Shown here in pieces: positions 51,841 through 63,609 of a DNA stretch of 64,000 nucleotides. A program made the translations under genes and the position numbers. This DNA is from Phycomyces nitens (taxonomy: Eukaryota > Mucoromycota > Mucoromycetes > Mucorales > Phycomycetaceae), in assembly GCA_022702545.1 (NCBI GenBank), contig JAHRBC010000006.1, forward strand, positions 1,178,001-1,242,000. The letters are read 5' to 3'. The notes beneath the pieces were generated by a model. The model searched no databases and was not told the DNA's origin. It saw only the letters and a list, made by a program, of their open reading frames with translations. The first letter of the stretch is position 1, and every line of letters begins with the position of its first letter.

Positions 51841-54646
51841 ATGTCCTCTCGTCCCTATTCACGCTCCCCACCCCGTCGTGGGCCAGATGGTTACGATCGC
51901 GAACGATACAACGACAGACGCGACGATCGCCATGCTCCTCACAGACGTTACGATGACCGCCGAGACAGACCCAGAAGAGATCGCGATGATCGTGACAGGG
52001 ACGACCGAAGATTCGATCGTCGTAATGACACTAGAGGATTACCCAGAGACGATCGCCACGACCGTGAAAAGAATTCCAAGCCAGATTTGAGAGACCTGGC
52101 CGATCGACGCAATCCACGCACCGATTCCGAAAAGATCCCAGAACCCGTGGAAGAAGAACCCAAGAAACGTGTGCCGGTGTCGATTGAAGAGATCTTGGAG
52201 AAAAAGGAAAAGGACAAGATGGAAACAGACAAGGTAGACAGGATCATAATACTAACAAACCAATCCTAACCTACTTTAAATCAGCCCAAGTTTTTGACCA
52301 AAGAAGAGCGTGCAAAGCTTGCCCTAGAGAAACGACAAAAGGAAGTCGAGGATCTGCGTAAAAAGCAAGAGGATGAGAGAAAGGCACGACAGGATTTTGA
52401 TTTCAAAGCCGAGGACGAGCACCGAAAGATCCAAGAACAGCAGCATCAGACACGATACGGTCGTTATGACAGAGACAGACGCAACGATCGTGATAACCGA
52501 GGCCGTGACAATAGACAGAGAGAGAGAGAGGCACCTGTGGATCCAGAAGATATCGACATGTCTAACCTGACCGAGAAAGAAAAGCAGGCAATCAGAGAAC
52601 GGTACATTGGTGGCGAACGAAAGAAGAGAAAAATCAGACGCATGAACGAACGCAAGTTTGTGTTTGATTGGGATGCAGGAGAAGACACTTCCTATGACTT
52701 TAATCCTCTGTATGCAAATCCCCACAATGCACAGATGTTTGGTCGTGGGCACATTGCAGGCATTGACATCAAGGAGCAGAAGAAGCAGAAATCAGAATTT
52801 TACAACCAAATGTTAAAGGAAAGACGTACGGACGAAGAGATTGAAAGAGCAGCGTAAGTTGTGCCCCCTGGAGTGGTATATCAGAGGTATTAAATCATGG
52901 TTCTAGAGAACTCATAGAGATGGACAAGAAGAGGGAAGCCAAGATGATGTGGGACGATCGCCACTGGACAGAGAAGCCTTTGGAACAAATGGCAGAAAGA
53001 GACTGGCGTATCTTCAAAGAAGATTTCAACATTTCAACAAAGGGTGGTGGTATTCCTCGACCCATTCGATCCTGGAAGGAGTCTGGTCTGCCTGACAATG
53101 TCTTGAAGATTATTGATCATGTTGGCTACAAGGACCCAACTCCTATCCAGAGACAGGCCATTCCCATCGGAATCCAGTGCAGAGACATTATTGGTGTTGC
53201 AGAAACTGGTAAGAACACTTGCTTAACAAAAGTGTTTTGTTGCTAATTCCCATCATTTAGGTTCTGGTAAAACTGCATCTTTTGTCATTCCTCTGCTTGT
53301 ATACATTTCCGATCTCCCAAAGCTGACAGAAGAGAACATGTCTGATGGTCCATATGCACTCATCATGGCTCCAACCCGTGAATTGGCTCAACAGATTGAG
53401 CAGGAAACCCTCAAGTTCTGTACTCCTCTAGGCTTCAACTGTGTGTCAGTTATTGGTGGTGTGAGTATATTTGAACTTTTTTTTTTGGAGGGGCTCAAGA
53501 CTGACAGTATTGTCTAGCACGCTATTGAAGAGCAATCTTTCAACTTGCGTAATGGTGCCGAGATCATCATTGCCACTCCTGGTCGTCTTCGTGATTTCTT
53601 GGATCGTCGTATCCTGGTCCTCAACCAATGTACCTATGTAGTTATGGATGAAGCCGATCGTATGATTGACATGGGTTTTGAAACGGACGTCAACTTGATT
53701 CTGGATGCCCTGCCGGTATCCAATGTCAAGCCTGAAGGAGACGAGGCAGAGAACATTGAGGCTCTGATGGAGACACACAATGGCCGCAAGTTCCGTCAAA
53801 CCACCATGTTTTCCGCCACCATGCCTCCTGCAGTCGAACGCCTTGCAAAAAAGTATTTGCGCCGTCCTGCAGTAGTCACTATTGGCCAGGCTGGTCAGGC
53901 GGTTGAGTCAGTCGAGCAGCGCGTAGAGATGATTAATGATGAGAACAAGAAGAAGTAAGTGATTCTAAACAATGTGGCTAGTCTAACGATTGGATTAGGA
54001 ACCGTCTTTTGGAGATCCTCAACTCTGGAGTCTATGCTCCACCAATCATCATCTTTGTTAACCAGAAAAAGGGTGTGGATGTCCTGGCAAAGGCACTCAA
54101 CAGACTGGGCCACCAAGCTGTTACATTGCATGGTGGCAAATCCCAGGAACAGAGGTATTTTTCTTCTTCTTCTTCTTCTTTCTTTTGTACTTGTAAATAT
54201 TCTTGCTAATCTCTTAACAAACAGAGAGTCTGCTCTTTCTCAAGTAAAGACGGGATCGGCTGATATACTGGTGGCTACTGATGTTGCTGGTCGTGGTATT
54301 GATGTCAAGAATGTCTCGTTGGTTATCAACTATGACATGGCTAATAACATTGAAGGCAAGACACCAAATGATACCTGAGTTGACCCTCAAAATACTTAAT
54401 CTATCCTTCATCTTTATTATAGATTACACCCATCGTATCGGTCGAACTGGTCGTGCAGGAAAGACTGGTATAGCCGTAACTTTCTTGTCAAATACGGATA
54501 CAGAGGTTATGTATGATCTGAAGCAGATGATGGCAAAATCCCCACTTTCAAAAGTGCCTCCTGAGCTTGCCAACCACGAGTCTGCTCAGACCAAAGGAGG
54601 TGTAGTAAAGTCAAAGAAGAAGCATGAAGAGACATTATTTCAATAA
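51841..54646 (+). CDS. PRP28: DEAD-box spliceosomal helicase Prp28 (DDX23)
   Basis: Eight exons (51841-52233, 52285-52853, 52907-53208, 53261-53460, 53518-53954, 53999-54154, 54225-54355, 54423-54646) close to 803 residues. Prp28 swaps U1 for U6 at the 5' splice site when the tri-snRNP joins. The N-terminus is an RS/RD-rich tail as in human DDX23, followed by the conserved [19 protein letters not shown] block. Helicase motifs: Q motif [12 protein letters not shown], Walker [25 protein letters not shown] in [39 protein letters not shown] and [13 protein letters not shown]. Intron 7 (54356-54422) starts with GCAAGA; no GT nearby keeps the [11 protein letters not shown] frame, so it is a GC-AG intron. 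It is convergent with the PHD gene, 154 bp apart. Confidence 0.95.
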
Positions 54647-54800
54647 GTAGTCTCTCTTGACCACCACTTTTTTTATATATATACACACACACACACAAAC
54701 AATACAATAGAGGAGGTTTATTCACCTGCCTTTATATATATATATATATATATATACCAACCAGTTTCAAGTAATGTTTTGTGCAAAAAAGAAAACGTTC

Positions 54801-56168
54801 CTAGTGAATAGGACTTGGGTGGTCATCATCAAAGCTCGTAAACTCAAACCACAAGGTATCATCTTCGCAAGATAGAGCAGAAGAGGGTAGTTGATTATCA
54901 AGTTTCTGGGATATGGAGTCCATGTCATCTAGTCCAGTACCTGATAGACTGTCAACCAAAGACATTGGTCTGGAGAAGCTATTGTTGTCTGTGGCAGACA
55001 AGTGAGAAAAAGTATGTCTTTTGTTGATTATGTATGTGTCCTCACTTAATCTGTTCCACGCCTCATTGGCAGCCGCTGTCGTAAGTGTGTGATGAGGGTC
55101 TCGCCAAGCAGCAATAACTTGGCCATTAGGATCAGATGTGTCTGGATTCCAAATGAGACCCTCAATTGGCTGAAGTAATTCATGAGATGCACATCGAGGA
55201 CAATGGAATTTACTAATAGTTGGTTTGGTGATGCAGTCAAGATGAAACCATTCTCTACAGTCATCGCATCGAATTCGTTCTCCATAATCCTCTCCTTGTC
55301 TGTCACAAATGCAATGCATGACTACAGGATCCTCTTTCTTTTCTGATTGGTATTGACAACGATCGAGATGGTAGATTAATCCACCGCGATTCTTGTAACG
55401 TTTGTTGCATGGTTCACATACAAAAACAACCGATCCTAGATCGACATGAGATTATTACTTTATGACAATCAATCACCTACCATCCTCCAAAGTCACGGGC
55501 GGAATCAGTTGTGCCTGAGGTTGACGTCTGGTGCCTGGTCGTTTTGTCTTGGCCTGCAAGACGGGGGGTTTCTTCTTGTGTCCTTTGGTATTACGACGCC
55601 GAATAAAAGGGAGTGAAGGAGATTGTGGTTTGTTTTTTTGGCCATCCAGATGAAAAAGGTTCTTGCCATTGCCGACGGTGCGTTTAAGTGTGCCTGGCAT
55701 GTGATGCTTAAAAAGGGGTCGAATGTAGCGCATGGGCGGTGTTTGCAGAGAATGAGAAAGAGGATGGTCTGGAATGTCTTTGAGGAGATTGGAAAGTCGA
55801 CATTTTGCTTGGGTGAAGCGTACTTTGAAGAGGTCGGCAAGGAGATGAATGTTGGGATGAGTAGGGAGAGGTTGTTTGGACCAAAGATCACTACAGGTCT
55901 GGTAGAGAAATGGGGGAAGGGCCGGTTTGGTCGGTGGACAGTTTGGCAGTAGAGGCTCGGAAGGATCGATACGACGACTAAGGGATCTTAATTGTTCGGA
56001 TGATAGTCTATCGTTGGTGATTGTGGGTGGCTTGATCGTACCAATGGTTTTGCGTCCGATAACAGGTCGTTCACGATTAGATTCCATTTTGATTGGGCGT
56101 GATTGGGATCTCTCAGACGGATTGGCTAGAGAGTTGTGAAAAGGTATAGACGATGGCCTAAAAGACAA
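54801..56168 (-). CDS. DPF/requiem-like C2HC finger plus single PHD protein
   Basis: Two exons on the minus strand (56168-55481 and 55435-54801) give 440 residues. The first about 225 residues are basic and Pro-rich without recognised fold apart from a helical segment. Residues about 232-257 read FVCEPCNKRYKNRGGLIYHL followed by DRC, very close to the finger of the DPF/requiem (BAF45) family. Residues about 271-320 form a PHD finger: CICDRQGEDYGERIRCDDCR, EWFHLDCITKP and FHCPRCAS. DPF proteins normally carry a double PHD that reads acylated H3; here only one PHD is present, followed by an acidic C-terminus. A histone-reading subunit of a chromatin complex is likely, but which complex is open. 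Divergent from the eL42 gene across 376 bp. Confidence 0.8.
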
Positions 56169-56544
56169 CAGGCAGAGAGGATGGCATGGAAGGATGAGTC
56201 AACACACTTTTTTTGTTTTGTTTTGTAACTGTCCTCAAGACATTTTTTTTTATTCACATTCTATCCATCAAAAGATAGTGCATTTCGACAACAGTAGCAA
56301 CACGCACTCTTCAGATGGTGCCGAGCCTGAATCCAGCAAATGGTCTTCTTCATGGTCCATGACAGGAAAGAACAAAAAAAAATCAAAGTGTCTCGACTCT
56401 CAAAGTGAATAGAGCGAGATAGAGATAGAGAGAGATAGAGAGAGAGAGAGATCAATGACGTCACGAATTAAGGCTGCCACAAGCCTAAGGCTGTCCAACG
56501 CACTGGCTGAAAGTTGAACCCCCTCTCTCCCGTCGGTTCTCGCC
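56169..56544. promoter_or_regulatory. bidirectional promoter with CRE, PHD gene / eL42 gene
   Basis: The 376-bp divergent spacer contains GA-rich repeats (56408-56450) and a perfect TGACGTCA palindrome at 56456-56463, the binding site of ATF/CREB bZIP proteins, 82 bp upstream of the eL42 ATG. This is the only complete CRE noticed in the window. Confidence 0.55.
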
Positions 56545-57104
56545 ATGGTAAGGATAGAGGGACAATATCCTCACAGACAAAATGGATGAGATGAATGGGA
56601 CATATCAAGACGGACATATGGATGGATGGATGGATGGATAAGATGCAATTGAATCAAACGAGAACGAATAGACTCCACAACCATCACGAACCTTGGCTCA
56701 CAAACACATGGCGCAATGTCCATTCAATGTCTCATCCATGATGAATGATGAATTTGATAACTAATTTGCCCTCTCCTACGGAATAGGTTAACATTCCCAA
56801 GACCAGAAACACCTTTTGCAAGGGCGTCAAGTGCAAGAAGCACACTCCTCACAAGGTGACCCAGTACAAGGCTGGTAAGGCTTCCCTTTTTGCTCAGGGT
56901 AAGAGACGTTACGACCGTAAGCAGTCTGGTTATGGTGGTCAGACCAAGCCCGTCTTCCACAAGAAAGCCAAGACTACCAAGAAGATCGTTCTCCGTCTCG
57001 AGTGCACTGCCTGCAAGTACAAGATGCAGTTGTCCATCAAGCGTTGCAAGCACTTTGAGTTGGGTGGTGACAAGAAGACCAAGGGTGCCGCACTCGTCTT
57101 CTAA
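56545..57104 (+). CDS. RPL42: ribosomal protein eL42 (L36a/L44)
   Basis: Exon 1 is just the ATG (56545-56547). A 239-nt intron, long for this genome and containing GGAT tetranucleotide repeats (about 56618-56640), leads to exon 2 (56787-57104). The product has 106 residues, exactly the family length, and is highly conserved: [40 protein letters not shown], and the second Cys pair in [10 protein letters not shown]. Four Cys bind zinc (Cys12, Cys17 and the CTAC pair). The protein lines the 60S E site. Residue 56 is Pro (GGQTKPVF), the form associated with cycloheximide sensitivity; resistant yeasts have Gln. An ATG-only first exon is also found in yeast RPL42 genes, so the structure looks ancestral. 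Confidence 0.96.
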
Positions 57105-57246
57105 GCGCCTCGCTATTTATTGTATTTTTTGCACTAAGCCGAATGAAATAAACGCAAACCAAATCATAACCCACAACACATCGGACAAGCTTAGCTCTGG
57201 ACAACCTTTTACGGCAAACGTACGCATTGCAGACGATCCAACTGAC

Positions 57247-58532
57247 TCAGACGACGACCTTGTATACGTTATACTGAGATTCGTACAGGACACCTTGATC
57301 CAAAAGAGAGTTAATAGTGGACGTGATGGTACTCTCTGGGACAAGAGCGTAAGCAGGAAAATCGTGGAATCTCTCGATAATGTATTTCTTGTGTACACCG
57401 TCTAGAAGAAGAATATAGATTGTGAGTGTGGATGAGTGAAATGTGTGAGGATGGTGTGAGGATGGTGTGTGTGTTCTTGCCATCATGGTTGGATAATTTG
57501 TAAATCTCGTCTACGATCGACAGAACAGTCTTTTGAAGTTCCTGCGAGGACATTAGCCTAAAGACACCATAATCTAAGGGACCAGCTAGAGCAAGGTGTC
57601 CATCTCTTGCGAGAGCCTTTGTGGTTGAGGAAAACAAGTCAATGACATCTTTTTCTTTGACCTGCCCAGCCTATAAAAACCAATGGGTCAAAAAGTTGGC
57701 GAGAAATAAACGGGCTGGTTTTTTCTTACAGTAATCTCGGAAAAAAGTCTATGAGCCAGCTCTACCAAGGCCGTGTCTTTACAGGCCTGCTTAAAGGAGT
57801 GGATATCATTCAAATTTTCTCGCCAATAGGCTAATAATGCACACTCAAAGGGGTCTTCATCGTTCTGGTGGTCCGAGTGTTCTGAAGATGGGAATAGTTG
57901 GTATGGTAAGCGATAATATTCGTCCAACTTGGCGGCCTCGAGGCCATGAACAATCTCTTCCAATGGACCCACAAGATCTAGAAGCGCCAAAAAAAAAGTT
58001 TGGTTGAATACAAAATCATAATGTCAAGAAAGGAATATTTTGGCGATGTTTTGTCTCTCACATTTCTGCTTGATTGTCAATTGGCGTTTTCCTCGATAGT
58101 CATTTAGCCTTCCGATCAGTTGCACTGTCTGACCAAGTGTAAAGGTAGGTGGTTCGTAATCTCTCTTTCTCCAATAATAACAATCCAAAATCCCAGTGGA
58201 ATCGTCGACTGCAAAAAGATAAATATATACTGCCGAGTGTATTTTTGACTTTTTTACCTGTGTATGTATAGCCATGGTAATTCTGCTCTATACCAACTAT
58301 CACACCACAGATCTCTGCATTGCGTACAATATGATCATAATGCTGATAGAGACCTTTTGTCTTTTCAGCATTTTAATCTATACGGACAAACACACACATA
58401 AAAGAGGGGGGGAGTACCTTTGAACTCCTCGCAAGGTGTCATGTCAATTATATGTCGAATTGACAGCTTTAGAAAAGTGCTAAATAAAGGATTCTGATTC
58501 AAGAATCTTAGGTCTTTCAAAGTGAGCTCCAT
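57247..58532 (-). CDS. STN1: CST telomere-capping subunit Stn1
   Basis: Six exons on the minus strand (58532-58418, 58353-58258, 58208-58062, 57977-57730, 57670-57481, 57401-57247) close to 316 residues. The N-terminal OB fold shows CGVIVGIEQNYHGYTYTVDD, STGILDCYYWRKRDYE and LGQTVQLIGRLNDYRGKRQL, matching Stn1/OBFC1. The C-terminal half is helical and ends in winged-helix-like segments (VFRLMSSQELQKTVLSIVDE and HKKYIIERFHDF). Stn1 with Ten1 (and Ctc1 or Cdc13) binds telomeric single-stranded DNA and recruits polymerase alpha-primase for C-strand fill-in. The last intron (57402-57480) begins with GCAAGA and contains no GT at all, making the GC-AG assignment firm. It is convergent with the eL42 gene, with 142 bp between stops. 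Confidence 0.85.
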
Positions 58533-59159
58533 GGCAACAAAGTGTCAGAAATTGACCTTGAAAGATACAGAGTTTTGTACTTGGTTACGGGACCTCCTAA
58601 AAAAAACAATCCTGACCATCTCTCTTTTTCTTTTTTGGATATTTTCAATTGTTACCATTGGCACGTGATTAAAACCCAATGATCGCCGTTAGACAGGTTC
58701 TATACAATAAGACTCGCACACCTATTTCATTGACTGACTGAATGACGATAAGCACAGTCTGCCAAAAAACTGTCTCTAAAAGATTCTTGCTAAACTCTGC
58801 CTTGATATCCGATAACATACGTATAGGGAAAAAAAATCTCGCCTATAACGACATTGTACCTTGGCGTACCTTTTTTTTGTGCGGGATATAAACCGGAATG
58901 TGTATTATATCAAGCGTATGTGCCGTAATCCTGACCTTGGGTCTCAAACGAAAATTGGCGTGTCTCCAACTGTGCTTACCTCCCAAAAGTATTCCTTTTC
59001 TCTCTGCTTAAAAAAAATTAATACTCGAGTATTTTGAGCACCTGTGCTTTATAAAGAGACCCAGATCCTTCCAATCAAAACAGATACTTTTCTTACTTTT
59101 TTATAGTCCGATAGCATAATCTATGCTTTTTAAAATACGCGTAAAACGTTGAATTCAGG
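58533..59159. other. upstream region of STN1, no gene
   Basis: AT-rich with T and A runs. No open frame of interest and no RNA gene recognised. It leads into the Crypton-like fragment. Confidence 0.4.
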
Positions 59160-59643
59160 ACATGGAACGAGAATAATATGCTATACAAAAGAGAAGCCTT
59201 TCAAGACATTTGGATCCATTCATCAAAGGCCATCAATATAAACAGAAAGAATGCAATTGATATGATTTGGCGTCAAGGTGTACCTGATGATCAACAACGA
59301 CAAGTTGGGCAATGAAATAGTGATAGTATGGTGGGATCATATATTTCTGGTCTTTCTTTAAAAGCAATCAATGTTCTGACAGGATTCACTTTTTGGCAAT
59401 ATGCTCAACGCAGCAAATTTCCACATTCTCCCTGATACCAACCAATACATCACTACCACCCCCCAAGAACCAAATGCAATCTCTCAAATCATACATTACA
59501 AGATGAACTGCCAATTTGTCCCAGCTCTAAATGTATGGAAAGACTATGGCATTGGCATAATGGACCAATCTTTTGTTTGTTCTCTCAAAGCTGGGCATGG
59601 TACTGGCTGGAGAAAAGACTTTGTAATCATATTTTTTCAGTAG
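59160..59643 (+). pseudogene. Crypton tyrosine-recombinase / Ndc10-like domain relic
   Basis: The + strand reads, with one stop, MLYKREAFQDIWIHSSKAIN, RKNAIDMIWRQGVPDDQQRQ, then VGQ-stop-NSDSMVGSYISG and LSLKAINVLTGFTFWQYAQ. The spacing of a short helix, the G...QVGQWN-like turn and the YxxGLSxKAINxLTGF block matches the Ndc10_II domain, which derives from Crypton tyrosine recombinases and is common in Mucoromycota. The next open frame (59401-59643) may continue it after a frameshift. The recombinase Arg in the HxxR position is not conserved, so the copy is inactive. The family call comes from remembered motif order, not a search. Confidence 0.45.
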
Positions 59644-59829
59644 AGAATCATATATCATGAGAAAACGCAGCAATGATTTTTGAAAGACGTACAACAGAGC
59701 TAAAAGAATTTTTAGATAAGCTCAGAAAGAGCATATTTAGCCAAGATCCATCCAGAGATTCTCAAAATATCTATTCATGTATACTTCTTTACTCCATTTT
59801 TCTATACTTGGGTAATATCCAGTTTTATT

Positions 59830-60745
59830 TTATTTTTGACAAAAATATATTTTCTTGATCCAAGGCCCAATATATTGAAGCTGTTGTATAGCTAAAACAT
59901 AGCAATTCGTATAAAAAAAGCATAAAATCTCTATAATATTCTCAGTTTAACGTCGTTTATAAAAGAGACAATCGAATGAGAGACCATCGGTAAGGAGGAG
60001 ATTTCCAAATATAATATCGTTGTGTCCATTTGGAATTAAACAAGTGGTAAATACTTTACAAAAAAGTTAGACGTAGCTATTATGAAGAGATACTTGTGTT
60101 TTACAACAAAGTTTCTTGAAATCAAAAACCTTGAAAAAAAAAAAAGGTTTCAACTGCTTGTCATAACTTTGGGGTAAAGAAATTTGTGTAAAGTTTGACA
60201 GGGCATTGATGTTCAAAGTGAGATATCTCCATCTTATGGATGGTATTGGTAATACGGAAAGTAATCTTGGCTTTCTACCATTTTCAGGGAGAGTGATCGA
60301 ACTCTTGTTCAAAGTCGGGACTGATAGATAGCAGAAGAGGTACAAATGGAGTGGGATCTTTGGGAAAGTTTCTTGAGGTTAATTTTTTTTGTAATTTATA
60401 ATTCAAAAAGTATAAAAGCTTTTGATCAAACCCTTTTACTATAGTATTTGTATAAGAAGTGGCAATTTATTTACACGCCTCGGTGATACATTGACTAATG
60501 GCTGTTAAGAGTTGGATTGGATACTTGATCTTTGGATGCTGTAGTCTGAACTGATCCCATGCCTTGATCAGATCTGGTGTGATTTCTCGGCTACTTGTTG
60601 GGCTGCGTCCATTGACTATCTGAACTATAGTATACCAGAACTGTTGCTTAAAGACTCCCTTTGTGGCCGAGTCAGAGGTTTTCAATATGAAATGGTTCAC
60701 AGGGATACCATTCAATCGACACAGCATAAACCAAGTCACTAGCTA
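59830..60745 (-). pseudogene. possible Fanzor/TnpB-like nuclease relic
   Basis: On the minus strand an exon-like block (60745-60467) reads LVTWFMLCRLNGIPVNHFIL, KQQFWYTIVQIVNGRSPTSS and YPIQLLTAISQCITEACK. A second block (60345-60067) has KPRLLSVLPIPSIRWRYLTL and then QLKPFFFFKVFDFKKLCC. A third (about 60000-59950) has LLLTDGLSFDCLFYKRR. A fourth (about 59875-59835) has YWALDQENIFLSKIK, which could be a decayed RuvC-I motif (W-x-DPG). This order (helical N-terminus, beta segment with FDFKKL, TDG-x-S strand, RuvC-I) is what I recall for eukaryotic TnpB/Fanzor proteins of Mucorales. Stops and shifts separate the blocks, and the zinc finger and later RuvC motifs were not found, so any nuclease is dead. 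An unrelated transposon protein remains possible. Confidence 0.4.
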
Positions 60746-62771
60746 TATGAATTAATAAAAAAATAAGCACTTGGACATAGGAGTGCCTCATTTACTTTTC
60801 TTTTTTTTTGATAGACAGAAACCAAAGCAAGAAAGAAGGATGAACAGCAACCCATGTCTGACACCATTTTTACAGCAGTAATATTTTTGACATTTTGATA
60901 ATAAATCAGAACCGAATGTTGGCAGTTTGCTCGAGTTGTATTAAACTCCTGTTAGAAATATTTATAGAGTATGCATTAAAGATTATTTACTGACTCAAGG
61001 TGTATTCTCAATAGATTTTGGTTTGTTGACTTTATTTATTGAAAAAAGTCTGCTCCCAAACAAGGGGAAAAAATAGATGACTTACAGGTTGATTCTAATG
61101 TGTAGATTGTGATGCGTAAAGAGTAAAGAAATGATTGACAACTAAAATCATACGGTTGAGTAATGCATAATTACATAAATTCTCTTCTTCTTCTTTTGCT
61201 GTGTCAATTTACTATAGAGGTGATTGATCATTCAACGATCTTAGGGGACATGAATCCGGTTTGGTAAGGAGACAGGGGGTCGTGGGCCAGACAAAACCCA
61301 AGTAGTCGCACTCTAGCTTTTTTTTTTGCCGGAACAGGGAAAATATTCTGTATAGAATCCTGTACTTTACAGGTGTCCCCTAAGATTAGCTTTGATCATT
61401 TTAGAATAGTAAATCCAAATCTTTAAATTGTTCTCAAAGGACATTGCTGAATGCTTTTTTTTTTAAAAAAAAAGGGATAAAGACCTGGGAAACCATTAAT
61501 GATGGATATCAAAATTGCTTCTTTTTATATTGGACATTTTAGAATTACTGTCTTTATTCCAACCAGTGCATTGACATCTGGACTCAATGTTATTTTGAAC
61601 TGTTGGGGGATTAGATAACATTAATCAATGCCGGGCCTCAAGTCACTCTATATACAAAAGTGTCCGGTAAAATATACATATATATATCAAATAGGCGTTT
61701 TAAAAATAACCTTTTTCATACAATGTTGTGCAAGACAAAAAGGATTTTGTGTTTGAAAGGTGTATAGTGATGGCCAAATTCAAAGTTATCAAAAGAGTTA
61801 ATCAGCACTACTGAGAGTACAATGTTTTTTGTTTGTTGTTTTGTTGTTTTCACTAATTTTCAAGTGACTTGGCCAGACAGTACCTGATCCGAGTCTCAAG
61901 AGCAAAAATGGGTGTGCCCTGAAAGATATTAAAATCTTGTATTTGATTGGCCTCATTTTCAGATCCATTATTAATTAGCCAATAATATTTAGGTTGGGAA
62001 TTTATTGTTGAGCACCCCTTGATGTTTTTTTTTAAAAAATAGTGTTTCTTTCAAGAAATCTAATTTATGGTGCTTACAAGAGATTTGCCACATATTTCAG
62101 ATTTATAAATTTATAAACAAAAAAAAAGCACAAGTCAAATAGATTGTGCTTAAATATTCATGTTTTCTGAGAATTAGAGAATTAAGCTTTACATATAAAA
62201 AATTGAATAAAAAATTGCGTGGCTCAGACCCACCAAATTTCTCGGCTCAGCTTCGGTAACTCTTTTGTATTTTTAAATCATATCTTGACAATTCCCTGAA
62301 GAATATCTAGATTCATTTACAACCAATGCAAACCTTGAAAGTCTCTTAACCAAAAACACCTTTTCACACTCTCAAGACCACAACGTCAGACCGGATGCCG
62401 GCCAAGTAAATTTCCAAACAGGTGCAAGCCGGACATTTGATATATAAATATAAATACATAAATATATAAAAAGAGTGGTCACTTGGTGGTCTGTGGTGCT
62501 CCCTAAAGATTGATCCTACATGAAATGTTTGATCGTTTGTTATTCTTCTTTACAGATACCCACGAGCCTTTTCTGATACTTTACCATGCACCCAGTTTTA
62601 CCTTTTCATCTTTTCACAGCCACTTGATTTATCTTTATTTGAATAAATGTCCTCATTTGGAAAGACCTGACTTGATCAATCAGTTGTAATACAAGAAACC
62701 TTGGCCACCATTTCCTCCAACTCTAGCCAAACATGCTCCCTAGATCTCCAGCCTTGAAAGTGGTAACTATC
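60746..62771. other. AT-rich intergenic stretch, no gene
   Basis: Short frames only. T/A homopolymers are frequent (for example 61317-61328 and 61456-61473, where T8 is followed by A10 and could form a hairpin). I see no RNA gene or element end. Confidence 0.45.
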
Positions 62772-62942
62772 TCAAGCAATGGTTAGGATTATTGTTTTAA
62801 GGAAACCAACAAAAGTAAATAAGTAAAGGTAATCAATGGCTCTGTTAGTGCCATGGGTTCTAAACAGAAGAATATCAATAATAACGAATCCAAAGAGTCC
62901 AAGGTGGAAAAGTTGAATGATGAAATTAGGTGGAAATGCCAT
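62772..62942 (-). CDS. candidate small two-span membrane protein, 56 residues
   Basis: From the ATG at 62942 the frame reads MAFPPNFIIQLFHLGLFGFV, then a polar loop RTHGTNRAIDY and a second hydrophobic stretch LYLFTFVGFLKTIILTIA. The longer frame upstream runs through TA-rich DNA and is unlikely to be translated. Two predicted spans with a basic loop are typical of small organelle or ER membrane proteins, but no family is recognised and chance open frames in AT-rich DNA often look hydrophobic. Confidence 0.25.
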   Translation of the reverse strand: MAFPPNFIIQLFHLGLFGFVIIDILLFRTHGTNRAIDYLYLFTFVGFLKTIILTIA

Positions 62943-63261
62943 GAAATATAAAGAATATATAATATATAGTAGCAGAATAAAATAAAATAAAAAAAGAAGG
63001 GAGTAGTGAATATCTAAATCTAAAGGAGAGTGGGTGTGGCAATACAATAAAGAATTTTTGTTTTGTTTGCGCCACAAAGGCATTATTGGTTCAAATGGTC
63101 ATAACAGTATAATATCAACAGGATCATAAAGAGGGCAGGTGGGAATAGCCGTAGTGTTTCCAATAGATAAGCTCTAGACCTCAGATGCATGCAGTTCCTG
63201 CGTCTGACATGTCATCTTACAAAGTGATACTGATATGACCATACGGTCCAAGTGCCTGCTA

Positions 63262-63609
63262 TCACGAGTGGAACGATTGATAAGGAACAACATACGACTT
63301 GGGCTGTAGCCATATGGACATGCCGTTTCTAGGTATCTTGAATAGCTCATATTGAGCCCAATAATGGTTTTTCAATCTGGGATCTTTGAGCCCTTGCAGC
63401 AAGTTGGATTTTGGCTTGGAGGGCTCAATTGTTGGCCAGCCAAATCTACCCAAAGAATCAATGAATTGGATGCTGATTTCTTTTTGGTTCTCGATACTCT
63501 GGTAGGCGGCAATGAATGAATGATTCTTCAGCATGACCAGGTCTCCTGCAATTCCCCAGGGTTGAAAAAGGGGAATATAAGGAGGAAGCATAATAGGAAC
63601 AACTAGAAA
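63262..63609 (-). CDS. unassigned exon of a minus-strand gene
   Basis: The block starts after a good acceptor (GATTTCTAG, about 63610) and reads VPIMLPPYIPLFQPWGIAGD, LVMLKNHSFIAAYQSIENQK, ISIQFIDSLGRFGWPTIEPS and RNGMSIWLQPKSYVVPYQSF, with a stop at 63262. Composition is coding-like. An upstream piece (ATG at 63662, MVFHDF) does not join in the same frame with a GT donor. The gene may begin further right or beyond the window. No domain is recognised. It could also be a relic like its neighbours. Confidence 0.35.
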   Translation of the reverse strand, partial: FLVVPIMLPPYIPLFQPWGIAGDLVMLKNHSFIAAYQSIENQKEISIQFIDSLGRFGWPTIEPSKPKSNLLQGLKDPRLKNHYWAQYELFKIPRNGMSIWLQPKSYVVPYQSFHS

